DNA from: a bacterium
Lineage (GTDB): Bacteria > Orphanbacterota > Orphanbacteria > Orphanbacterales > Orphanbacteraceae
Direction: 5' to 3'
Assembly: GCA_025782575.1 (NCBI GenBank)
Contig: JALGYY010000044.1
Span: 60,973 to 124,972, forward strand
Length of the DNA stretch: 64,000 nt
Positions 36,267-43,673 of the stretch are shown piece after piece. Both the position numbers and the translations under genes were made by a program. The first letter of the stretch is position 1, and every line of letters begins with the position of its first letter. The notes beneath the pieces are model-generated. The model had not been told where the DNA came from. It saw nothing but the letters and a program-made list of their open reading frames with translations, and ran no database searches.

Positions 36267-36548
36267 TTAGATTCCGATGAATCGCGACAGGAAAATAGCT
36301 AACCTCAATCGAGGCGACAGATTCGACGAGTGGCCCGCACCGCTCTCAACGGAGATCGGATCCTCCGATGGGGTGACTATCGGGAAGTCGTCCGGATCAG
36401 TATCGCCGTGGCCGCCGTTCGGGTCTTCATATCCGCCTTGCGGGCCGGGACCGGTATCGATCCAGGCATCTGCCGGACCGTTCCAGGCTGCTATCAACAG
36501 GATCGCCAGACCGAACAGCCAGAGCTTCTTGCGATTGCGGGAACTCAT
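36267..36548 (-). CDS. Small secreted Gly/Asp/Pro-rich protein
   Basis: ATG 36548 is preceded by AAAGGAG at 6 nt; an in-frame ATG at 36563 lacks such a site. The 93-aa product has a signal peptide (LWLFGLAILLIAAWNGPADA), then a Gly/Pro/Asp/Thr-rich middle (DTGPGPQGGYEDPNGGHGDT, in part) and a hydrophobic, arginine-containing C-terminal helix (LRLAIFLSRFIGI). I know no family for it. It is the first gene of a two-gene transcript with the TPR/sigma-54 activator, under the strong promoter at 36656. A secreted signal or a target of the activator's regulon is conceivable, but unproven. Confidence 0.75.
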   Translation of the reverse strand: MSSRNRKKLWLFGLAILLIAAWNGPADAWIDTGPGPQGGYEDPNGGHGDTDPDDFPIVTPSEDPISVESGAGHSSNLSPRLRLAIFLSRFIGI

Positions 36549-36655
36549 CGCAACTCCTTTCATGGGAAGCGCAGGAATCAGAAGCTCCTTAACTATAAGT
36601 GAAGGAACAACCGCTATCCTTTCAAGTCAATCGAGACAAAACCTCGTTAATGCTT

Positions 36656-36684
36656 ATTATACCTAGATTTACCTGATTTGTCCA
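36656..36684 (-). promoter_or_regulatory. Sigma-70 promoter of the secreted protein/activator operon
   Basis: On the minus strand TGGACA (36684-36679) is followed after 17 bp by a perfect TATAAT (36661-36656). The start of transcription would be about 100 nt before ATG 36548. Confidence 0.7.
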
Positions 36685-36869
36685 GATGGGGGGCGGTAGG
36701 TCAGTCAAGTTGGGCCGCATGGCGGCGAATCCCCGTCCGTTCAGCGATTTCCTGCCCGGTCGGCACTCCCTCCCCCCAAACAAGTCTACCTTCTTCCCGG
36801 GGAGCCGCTGCGGGACTCCGATTGTCGTCCCTCGCTGGCTCGTTCGGCCGGCCCATTGGGGGGTTCTGG

Positions 36870-36943
36870 GGAGTTCTGGGGACACAATACTTAATTCCGC
36901 CGACGCGTTTTGACGGAATTAAGTATTGTGTCCCCAGAACTCC
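36870..36943. repeat. Long intergenic inverted repeat, copy 2
   Basis: Two perfect 30-bp arms (36870-36899 and 36914-36943) around a 14-nt loop carry the same GACACAATACTTAATTCC core as the repeat at 16621. The outer flanks (GGCCGG at both sides) pair only partly, so the flanks differ from copy 1 while the core is conserved. This pattern points to a dispersed element rather than a simple terminator. Confidence 0.85.
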
Positions 36944-37083
36944 AGAATTAAATAGGTCCCACCGGCCTCGTCTCGCTAATTCTCCCGGGAAGAAGGTTGA
37001 CTGGTGTGGGGGGAGGGAGTGCCTGAGGTTCTTGGGGTGTGCGAGGTACGTATGGATAGTGGGAAACCTGTGCGGTGGATGAC

Positions 37084-37092
37084 TTATCCACA
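37084..37092 (+). promoter_or_regulatory. Perfect DnaA box within a GTGGAT-N5-ATCCAC palindrome
   Basis: TTATCCACA is the consensus DnaA box. It overlaps an inverted, 7-of-9 matching box, giving the palindrome 37075-37091. A lone site such as this may titrate DnaA or regulate a gene; it is not enough for an origin. Confidence 0.4.
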
Positions 37093-37127
37093 GGTGACGC
37101 GGGGGGGGATCAGGGTCTTAACAGAGG

Positions 37128-37514
37128 TCAGGTTCGCGCGTCTCTGGCGGAAACACTCCTTGAGTAGATTGTCCGGAGGAATTCGGATCGAATCCGGCCC
37201 TCCCAGCTCTTTCTCTCCCGATCTGAGGAGGTATAGAGCAGTTCTCCCTGGGCGATTGCGGAATAGGCAAGGTTGGCGGAAGCGCCGTTCAGGATGAGTA
37301 CATTGATATAAGGCGTGTTGAGATCGACACCGATCAGCTCCGTGAGCTCCAGGCGGAGGTCCTCATACCGGTCAATAGGGACATGATCCGCGAAGAGAAG
37401 ACCCAGATCCGCCCTCGGAGCCTTTTTGCCGGTCCTCTGGTGGGCCTCGTCAAGGCGATAGACCAGCGAAACCTCACTTTTTGCACCACAAATCTGCTGA
37501 AGTGCTTTCCGCAT
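37128..37514 (-). CDS. Degenerate MNT-type nucleotidyltransferase-fold protein
   Basis: ATG 37514, with GAGGAG just upstream, gives 128 aa. The order of elements (short helix, VSLVYRL strand, ADLGLLFADH strand, LRLELTELIGVD helix, INVLILNGAS, AYSAIAQGELLYTSSDRERKSWEG) matches minimal nucleotidyltransferases of the MntA/HEPN-MNT group. The catalytic GSxARG is replaced by YRLDEAHQRTG, and the DxD by a single Asp (ADLG), so catalysis is doubtful. No HEPN partner gene is adjacent. It may be a non-catalytic regulator or a decaying toxin-antitoxin remnant. Confidence 0.65.
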   Translation of the reverse strand: MRKALQQICGAKSEVSLVYRLDEAHQRTGKKAPRADLGLLFADHVPIDRYEDLRLELTELIGVDLNTPYINVLILNGASANLAYSAIAQGELLYTSSDRERKSWEGRIRSEFLRTIYSRSVSARDART

Positions 37515-37694
37515 TTCCACTCCTCTCCCCCCCGAACTATCGGAAGAATGCGCCCCCCTGTCCAGCCCGTATTCAATGGCCATCATATTTTCTCCCTCAT
37601 CGGGTGCTTGAAAGGGGATTTCCCATTACCATATTAGAGAGTCGCAACCTGTTAATTCGTTCTGTTCTCCATATAAGTGGTAAGGAGAGTTCCA

Positions 37695-38795
37695 TTGGCT
37701 GATCGCATTTCATCGGATCGGGCGCTCGACCTCCTCAAGGGAGTCGTCGATCCTGGTTTCGAAAATGACATTGTTTCCCTCGGCTTCGTAAAGGATGTGA
37801 AACTCCGAGGGGATGAAGTCCTCGTCCGGCTCGAGTGGCCCACCTACCCGATAGCGCAGCACGCCATTCTGAAAGACGAGATGGCCGAGAAGTTGACGGC
37901 AGGGGGTGCGCGGAGCGTCTCGTTTCAGGAGCAGCATGTTGTCCTCGGGAAACGGGCATCCGACAAGCAGCAGCTTCTGAAAGGAGTCAGAAATGTGATC
38001 GCTGTGGCGAGCGGCAAGGGGGGGGTCGGGAAGTCGACACTCTCGGCGAATCTGGCTCTCGCTCTTTCGGAGAGCGGCGCGTCGGTCGGGTTGCTTGACT
38101 GCGATGTGTACGGTCCGAGCATCGGACTCATGTTCGGTGTGAAAGAGAAGCCCAAAATGGCCGGGGAAAATCTGATACTCCCCATCGAGACGCGGGGACT
38201 GAAGCTCATGTCGATGGCGTTTATTTCCGAGGACGACGCGCCGGTCATCTGGCGCGGGCCGATGGTGCATGGCCTGATTCAGCAGTTTCTTACACAGGTC
38301 TCGTGGGGAGCACTCGACTATCTCGTGATCGATCTCCCCCCGGGAACTGGTGATGCCCAGCTGACCCTCACCCAGAGCGCGCCACTTTCAGGCGCGGTGA
38401 TCATCACCACCCCACAGGAAATGAGTCTGATCGACGCGCGAAAAGGTCTACGGATGTTCCAGCAGGTGAGTGTGCCGGTACTCGGCATTGTGGAGAACAT
38501 GAGCTATTTCAGCTGTCCCCACTGCGGTGAGAGGTCCGAGATCTTCAGTCACGGTGGTGGTCGAGCTACGAGCAAGGAACTGAATATTCCGTTTCTGGGA
38601 GAAGTGCCGATCGATCCCGAGGTAGTTGCCGGCGGCGACGAAGGGGAGCCGATTGTAGGCCGGAACCCCGATTCGCCTGCAGGCAAAGCCTATCTGGCGG
38701 TCGCGGAAAACGTCGCTGTCGCGCTTGCCCGGGAAGCATTCGAAGGCGCGGCCGACAACAGCGGGGACTTTTCCATCGACTGGCAGACCGGTTGA
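37695..38795 (+). CDS. mrp: Mrp/ApbC-type iron-sulfur cluster carrier ATPase
   Basis: TTG 37695 lies 7 nt after a perfect AAGGAG; a GTG at 37677 lies before that site and is rejected. The 366-aa protein has an N-terminal MIP18/DUF59 domain (about residues 1-95), then the deviant Walker A SGKGGVGKST, and the C-terminal CPHC pair (YFSCPHCGERSEIF) that binds a bridging Fe-S cluster in the dimer. Mrp delivers Fe-S clusters to apoproteins. The next gene overlaps by one base and encodes DUF971; the plant protein HCF101 fuses the same three domains, which supports a joint function. Confidence 0.95.
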   Translation: MADRISSDRALDLLKGVVDPGFENDIVSLGFVKDVKLRGDEVLVRLEWPTYPIAQHAILKDEMAEKLTAGGARSVSFQEQHVVLGKRASDKQQLLKGVRNVIAVASGKGGVGKSTLSANLALALSESGASVGLLDCDVYGPSIGLMFGVKEKPKMAGENLILPIETRGLKLMSMAFISEDDAPVIWRGPMVHGLIQQFLTQVSWGALDYLVIDLPPGTGDAQLTLTQSAPLSGAVIITTPQEMSLIDARKGLRMFQQVSVPVLGIVENMSYFSCPHCGERSEIFSHGGGRATSKELNIPFLGEVPIDPEVVAGGDEGEPIVGRNPDSPAGKAYLAVAENVAVALAREAFEGAADNSGDFSIDWQTG

Positions 38796-39115
38796 TGGCC
38801 GGACCCGCGAAGAGCATTCGCCCCCGGTCCATGCGGAAAGCGGGGGAGAACGAGCTGGAAATCGTCTGGGAGGACGGCAAGAAGTCGCTTTACAATACAG
38901 CCGTGCTTCGTCGACAGTGCCCCTGCGCCGGATGTGTCGATGAGTGGACGGGCGAGCGGACACTCAATCCTCTCGAAGTGCTCGAAACAGTCAAGCCGGT
39001 CAAGATCGAACCGGTCGGGCGATACGCGATCCGGGTGATCTGGGACGACGGCCACGATACCGGAATCTATACATTCAGCTATCTGCGCAACCTCGATGAG
39101 GGCAAGGTCGATTGA
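38795..39115 (+). CDS. DUF971 domain protein
   Basis: The 106-aa protein is a stand-alone DUF971 (gamma-butyrobetaine hydroxylase N-terminal-like) domain. It shows LEIVWEDGKKSLYN, LRRQCPCAGCVDEWTGER with a CPCAGC cysteine cluster, and YAIRVIWDDGHDTGIYTFSYLR. ATG 38795 overlaps the mrp stop (TGATG), so translation is coupled. DUF971 is fused to Mrp in HCF101 and is linked to Fe-S assembly or metal binding. Its exact biochemical role is not established. Length is typical. Confidence 0.9.
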   Translation: MAGPAKSIRPRSMRKAGENELEIVWEDGKKSLYNTAVLRRQCPCAGCVDEWTGERTLNPLEVLETVKPVKIEPVGRYAIRVIWDDGHDTGIYTFSYLRNLDEGKVD

Positions 39116-39245
39116 TTCAGCCTCGTCCCTGATTGGCTCTACAATTTCTTGCAGGATCGTGATCCTCTCTCTATACTGCAGGCGGAAGATTCGGATACAA
39201 CCCTGGCCCGGACTTCGGGCAGACAGCCTGCGAAGGGGATCACGA

Positions 39246-39626
39246 TTGGACAGCACCCAGATCCTGCACACCCGGGAAATCAAGAAGCGCCTCGGCTCCC
39301 TGCCAACCTGGGAAAAAAACAGTAAAGCTATCAAGCGATCTGTTCTCTTCGAGTCTTTTCATGAATGTGTCGATTTCGTCTGCATTCTTGCCGAGCTCTC
39401 GGACAGCATGGAACATCATCCTGATATCGAGATTCGAGAGAACACCGTGACACTCTATTGCTCATCTCATTCGGCTAATGGAATCACGGGAGTCGACTTC
39501 GATCTCGCCCATCGCATCGAGGGATTGATCACGGAAACTGTGGTCGACAGGGGCGATGAGGATATGGACGAGATTGACGAAGCTGAACAGCTCTTCGGCG
39601 ACGCGGATGCCCTCTTGAACGACTGA
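39246..39626 (+). CDS. phhB: Pterin-4a-carbinolamine dehydratase-like protein
   Basis: TTG 39246, after GAAGGGG, gives 126 aa; the longer frame upstream has no conserved content. The family motif is clear: EHHPDIEIRENTVTLYCSSH...GITGVDFDLAHRIEGL (in part), with the HHP and the second His used in dehydration of 4a-hydroxytetrahydrobiopterin. The expected Tyr-Asn-x-Val is altered to IEIRENTV. A C-terminal acidic tail of about 25 residues (EDMDEIDEAEQLFGDADA) is not usual. In organisms without aromatic hydroxylases the protein often has a molybdopterin-related or unknown role. It is 130 nt after DUF971. Confidence 0.85.
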   Translation: MDSTQILHTREIKKRLGSLPTWEKNSKAIKRSVLFESFHECVDFVCILAELSDSMEHHPDIEIRENTVTLYCSSHSANGITGVDFDLAHRIEGLITETVVDRGDEDMDEIDEAEQLFGDADALLND

Positions 39627-39749
39627 TCCCGTTGCTGCTGAGAAGTTCGTTGAAGAGCCGGGCTCGGGCGACTGCAGAACTTCTCTACCGGCCCGAGACT
39701 TGGACTCACCATATCGCCGCTTCTCTGTAACCAAGGAATATCAGGCACC

Positions 39750-40535
39750 ATGCGGTCTATCACCCGATCTCTAAGAGAGCTGGTACAGTATCGTGAGCTC
39801 CTCCGATACTTCATAGTGCTGGATCTCAAGGTCAGATACCGTGGTAGCGTGCTCGGGTTTCTTTGGACCTTGCTGAACCCCCTGTTGCTCATGCTCGTCA
39901 TGTGGGCTGTCTTCTCTCGCTTTGCCCGCATTCAGGAAGACAGCTACGCACTCTTTCTCTTGTCCGGCCTGATGGCATGGCTCTTCTTTCAGCAATCCGT
40001 CGGGCGCTCGTTGACAAGCATCGTCAGTAATCGGGGCTTGATACAGTTGATCTATCTACCTAAAGTTGTTTTCCCGATATCAATCGTTGGTTCAAATCTC
40101 TTGAATGTTTTCTTTTTCTTCATCGCCTATCTTCTCATCGCAGTATTTACAAACCATGGCGTTCCCTGGACAGTGGTCATGCTCCCGGCCGTTCTCCTCA
40201 TGCTCTTCCTCTTGTGTTCGGGAGCGGCGCTTCTTATGTGCTCGCTGACGGTGTTCTTTCGTGACTTCACCCATCTGACTCCCGTCCTGATGCGTGCGTT
40301 GTTCTATCTGACACCGATTTTTTACAGACCGGACATGCTCGGTCCCAAGGGGGCCGTCTTGCTCCGTGCCAGCCCTGTCTATTACCCGGTTGTGGCCACC
40401 CGCGAGATACTTTACTACGGCACAATCCCCGGAGCCGACATCTGGCTTACGGGCTTCGCCTATGCCCTGCTTCTTCTGGCTATCGGACTTGTCGTCTTTG
40501 TCGCGACGGAAGATCGGTTTGTCTACTATGCATGA
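39750..40535 (+). CDS. wzm: ABC-2 polysaccharide exporter permease (Wzm-type)
   Basis: The 261-aa membrane protein has an N-terminal amphipathic segment (YRELLRYFIVLDLKVRYRGSVLGFLW, in part) that contacts the ATPase, then six TM helices, with the ABC-2 signature region near FYLTPIFYRPDMLG and SPVYYPVVATREILYYG. Such permeases export O-antigen or capsular glycan on undecaprenyl carriers. The downstream ATPase gene overlaps by 8 nt, so the pair is translationally coupled. It begins a cluster of glycan-synthesis genes running to 49425. Confidence 0.93.
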   Translation: MRSITRSLRELVQYRELLRYFIVLDLKVRYRGSVLGFLWTLLNPLLLMLVMWAVFSRFARIQEDSYALFLLSGLMAWLFFQQSVGRSLTSIVSNRGLIQLIYLPKVVFPISIVGSNLLNVFFFFIAYLLIAVFTNHGVPWTVVMLPAVLLMLFLLCSGAALLMCSLTVFFRDFTHLTPVLMRALFYLTPIFYRPDMLGPKGAVLLRASPVYYPVVATREILYYGTIPGADIWLTGFAYALLLLAIGLVVFVATEDRFVYYA

Positions 40536-41355
40536 GCGTAGAACGACAGCTGGTGAGTTCGCCATCGAAGCCCGAGAGTTAGGTATCCGGTACCGGCGTT
40601 ACCTGCGGCAGGTCAACACACTGAAGGAATCCGTAGTCGGCCTGTTCAAGGGGAATCATTTCGAGAGTTTCTGGGCCCTGCGGGGACTGGACCTCACGAT
40701 TCGCAAGGGAGAGAGGGTAGGTGTTGTCGGTCCGAACGGGGCGGGGAAAACCACGTTGCTGAAGGCGTTTTCCGGTGTTCTCCCACCGGCCGAGGGGTCG
40801 GTGGTTGTATGTGGCCGGATCGCTCCCCTCTTCGGACTGGGAGGCGGTTTTCGAAATGATCTCACCGGACGGGAAAACATCTACTTGAACGGTGCGATCC
40901 TGGGAATGAGCCGCCGGGATCTCGAAGGCCGTGTGGATCGCATTGTCGAATTCGCCGGAGTGGGAGACTTTATCGAAGCGCCGTTACACACATACTCATC
41001 CGGCATGCGGGCACGGCTCGGATTTTCAGTGGCAACCGACATCAGCCCTGAAATTCTTCTTCTCGACGAGGTTTTCTCCGCCGGCGATGCGGAGTTTCGC
41101 GCAAAAGCAACTGCACGTCTCGAGACGTTCTTCAAAGAAGGCAAGACTGTCGTCGTTGTGTCACACGCCATGGATCAGATCAAGAGGCTCTGCAATCGCG
41201 CCCTCTACATAGAGAGCGGTCGTGTTGCCGCCGACGGCGAACCCAACGAGGTAATCGATCATTATCTCGAGGCGGTTCGCAAGAAGAAGGAGATCAGCCA
41301 ACGGTCGGCGGCTGACGATGCGGGCCGGAAGGTCGCCAGGGACGCGCCGTCATAA
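40528..41355 (+). CDS. wzt: Polysaccharide ABC exporter ATPase (Wzt-type)
   Basis: I choose ATG 40528 (MHERRTTAG), inside the end of wzm, over a much earlier in-frame codon. The 275-aa ATPase shows GPNGAGKTT (Walker A), SSGMRARLGFS (signature), EILLLDEVF (Walker B) and a switch His (VVSHAMDQIKRLC). It lacks the long C-terminal carbohydrate-binding domain found in O8/O9a Wzt, so chain-end recognition must be different. It powers export of the glycan built by the following transferases. The next start overlaps its stop (TAATG). Confidence 0.94.
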   Translation: MHERRTTAGEFAIEARELGIRYRRYLRQVNTLKESVVGLFKGNHFESFWALRGLDLTIRKGERVGVVGPNGAGKTTLLKAFSGVLPPAEGSVVVCGRIAPLFGLGGGFRNDLTGRENIYLNGAILGMSRRDLEGRVDRIVEFAGVGDFIEAPLHTYSSGMRARLGFSVATDISPEILLLDEVFSAGDAEFRAKATARLETFFKEGKTVVVVSHAMDQIKRLCNRALYIESGRVAADGEPNEVIDHYLEAVRKKKEISQRSAADDAGRKVARDAPS

Positions 41356-42509
41356 TGCGGATCCTGATGAGCGAGGCGTTGCCGTACGAGGGAGACATTC
41401 GGGTCGGGTCTCACGAGCTGGCCCGACAGTTTCTCAAGCACGGACACTCGGTCCTTTGGGTCGGTTGCACTTATCACCTGATCGGACTACTTCTGGGCTT
41501 GCTCGGCAGCTCCCGCCACCGCCATGTGGCGGACTCATGGCGTTCCGGCCCTGTAGAGTGCGAGCCGGGACTTTGGGTCTTCTACCCGATAAGCTTTCTG
41601 CCCTACCGGAATGCGCCCGGTTTTCGCAATAAAACAGTATTGCGCCACAGTCTCCGTCTTACCGTACCTCGTGTATCGAACGTGATCGAATCTCTCGGTT
41701 TCGCAAGTCCCGATCTGCTCTGGCTGTCCCAATCTCCCAATTCCGCCGCGTTGATCAACATGGTTCATCCCCACAAGGTCGCCTACCGGATTTCAGATCG
41801 ATACCATCTCTTTCGTGGAATTCCTCCGACTATGGTGAGCGCAGAAAATGAGCTGCTACGCCGGGCTGATTCCATTTTCGTGACGGCCCGAACAGTATTG
41901 GACGATCTGCCGGAAACGCTTCTACACCGGTGCCAGTACCTCCCCAACGGCGTTGACATCGATCACTTCCGCCGGCCTGCGGCCTCTGTGCACGAGCCCG
42001 AAGAGTTCCGCGACGTTCCCCATCCCCGCGCGATCTTCATCGGCACGATCGGGGATTGGGTCGATATCGATCAGATCGCCCGTCTGGCTCGAAGCATGAA
42101 GCATGTAAATTTCATACTGATCGGCCCCATTAAAACCGAGGTCGGTTCACTTGCCCCCCTCGGCAATGTCAGGATACTCGGACCTCGGCGTTATTCTGAG
42201 CTGCCGCAATACCTGCACTGTTCAGATGTGGGCATCATCCCTTTCCTGAAGAGCCCCCGCACTGACGCCGTGAGCTCCAACAAGCTCTTTCAGTATTTTG
42301 CTGCAGGCCTCCCCGTCGTATCTACACGGCTAGACGAAATTGAACACCTCAATTCCCCGGCGAGGCTTGCCGATACCGATGCCGATTTCGCATACCACCT
42401 GGAACAGGCCTTGTTGAATGGGAGCGATCATGAGGCCTATGTGTCGTTTGCGCAGGCCAACACGTGGGACACTCGCTTTGAAACTGTGCGGCAGGCGATC
42501 GGGATATGA
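41355..42509 (+). CDS. Family 4-type glycosyltransferase
   Basis: The 384-aa GT-B enzyme has an N-terminal domain with HELARQFLKHGHSVLWVG and LWLSQSPNSAALI. The C-terminal donor-binding domain has RAIFIGTIGDWVDIDQIARLA, a SELPQYLHCSDVGIIPF turn, and the SSNKLFQYFAAGLPVVSTRLDEI motif (about residues 315-340) that binds the nucleotide. It lacks the classic EX7E but keeps a Lys (KLFQY) in its place, as in TuaH-like enzymes. It overlaps wzt by one base. It probably adds one sugar to the exported glycan; donor unknown. Confidence 0.88.
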   Translation: MRILMSEALPYEGDIRVGSHELARQFLKHGHSVLWVGCTYHLIGLLLGLLGSSRHRHVADSWRSGPVECEPGLWVFYPISFLPYRNAPGFRNKTVLRHSLRLTVPRVSNVIESLGFASPDLLWLSQSPNSAALINMVHPHKVAYRISDRYHLFRGIPPTMVSAENELLRRADSIFVTARTVLDDLPETLLHRCQYLPNGVDIDHFRRPAASVHEPEEFRDVPHPRAIFIGTIGDWVDIDQIARLARSMKHVNFILIGPIKTEVGSLAPLGNVRILGPRRYSELPQYLHCSDVGIIPFLKSPRTDAVSSNKLFQYFAAGLPVVSTRLDEIEHLNSPARLADTDADFAYHLEQALLNGSDHEAYVSFAQANTWDTRFETVRQAIGI

Positions 42510-42520
42510 GCTGATGAGAT

Positions 42521-43651
42521 ATGCGGGTTAATATAGGATTCGTCTCCCATAGTGCCGAACTCTCCGGGGCTGAAAGATACCTACTCAGCGCGATCGATGT
42601 ATTGAAAGAAGTCGGGGTTCGCCCCTCCGTCGCGGTTCCACGCCGTGGCCCTCTTTGTGATCGATTGGCCGGGCTCGATGTCCCCTGTTCGATCATTCCC
42701 TATCACTGGTGGGCGGTCAGACATCACAGATCTCCACTGGTGCGAGCGGTCAGGCACCCGGTGAGTATTATGGGAGGAGTGCGCATCGCCAGGTACTTCT
42801 CGTCCCAGAAGTGCCACGTGGTTTTTACCAACAGCGAGATGATTTATTCGGGTGCTCTTGCGTCAAGGCTTTTGGGCCTCCCTCATGTATGGCAATTACA
42901 CGAACTGCGAGACGAGTGGTGTTTCGATTTCGGCGATCGCCTGACCTCGAAATACATGCGTCAAACCACACACCGATTCATCGCCAACTCCTATTCAACC
43001 CGTGACAGTTATCTTCCTTATCTTGGTAGATCAGAAATGTCAGTCGTCTACCCATCGGTCCACTTCACCGATTGTATCCCGCCAAACGTGAGAAAACGGG
43101 GGCCGCGTTTTCGATGCGTACTCGTGGCTACGATAGCGCCTCACAAGCAGCAGGTAGAGGCAATCGAAGCGATTCGCCATCTGCGGGATAGTGGGTTCTC
43201 CGTTTCTCTCGATCTGATCGGTGAAGATGCCGCCGACACAAAGTGGTACCGTCGAGATCTGGAGCGTAGAATCGTGGAGGCGAATCTCGAAAACGCTGTC
43301 CGTTTTCTCGGCTATGTGGAAGACCCGGCGGCGCTCATGGCCGCCGCGGATGTTTTGTTGGTGACATCGAGAGAATCGTTCGGCAAAACAATTGCCGAAG
43401 CAATGTCGGTCGGCACACCGGTAGTGGGGAGCGGGTGCGGGGCCGCACTTGAATTGATCGATCACGATGAGACCGGCTTGTTATATGATCCTGGTGATAG
43501 CGTGCAGCTGGCCGATCGTATCAGGGGGCTCGGAGAGGACCGGGATGAAGGCAGGAGACTTGTGACAGCCGCCCGGGAATCTGCGGCGAAACGTTTCAGT
43601 TCCCAGGCTTTCCGAGATGGCCTGATGGAAGCGATCGAATCCGTAATTTGA
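42521..43651 (+). CDS. Family 4 glycosyltransferase
   Basis: The 376-aa GT-B enzyme begins IGFVSHSAELSGAERYLLSAI, with the early GAE motif of GT4. The C-terminal domain has RCVLVATIAPHKQQVEAIEAI, VRFLGYVEDPAALMAAADVLLVTS, and the retaining-enzyme signature ESFGKTIAEAMSVGTPVVGSGCGAALELI, with the EX7E glutamates. It is 11 nt after the previous gene and 22 nt before the large fusion gene, so all belong to one transcript. The sugar transferred cannot be told. Confidence 0.92.
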   Translation: MRVNIGFVSHSAELSGAERYLLSAIDVLKEVGVRPSVAVPRRGPLCDRLAGLDVPCSIIPYHWWAVRHHRSPLVRAVRHPVSIMGGVRIARYFSSQKCHVVFTNSEMIYSGALASRLLGLPHVWQLHELRDEWCFDFGDRLTSKYMRQTTHRFIANSYSTRDSYLPYLGRSEMSVVYPSVHFTDCIPPNVRKRGPRFRCVLVATIAPHKQQVEAIEAIRHLRDSGFSVSLDLIGEDAADTKWYRRDLERRIVEANLENAVRFLGYVEDPAALMAAADVLLVTSRESFGKTIAEAMSVGTPVVGSGCGAALELIDHDETGLLYDPGDSVQLADRIRGLGEDRDEGRRLVTAARESAAKRFSSQAFRDGLMEAIESVI

Positions 43652-43673
43652 TGGCGGAAGGAGCGTCGGACGA

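Larger units (their letters stand above)
36549..37127. other. Intergenic region with promoter, repeat and a DnaA-box palindrome
   Basis: No gene is supported here. The left part holds the sigma-70 promoter of the activator operon, the middle the second long inverted repeat, and the right a single perfect DnaA box. The sequence from about 36960 to 37127 shows nothing else recognisable. Confidence 0.55.

Noticed and set aside
36549-37127. Replication origin around the DnaA box
   Set aside because: Only one perfect box is present, with no dnaA, dnaN or clear unwinding element beside it.
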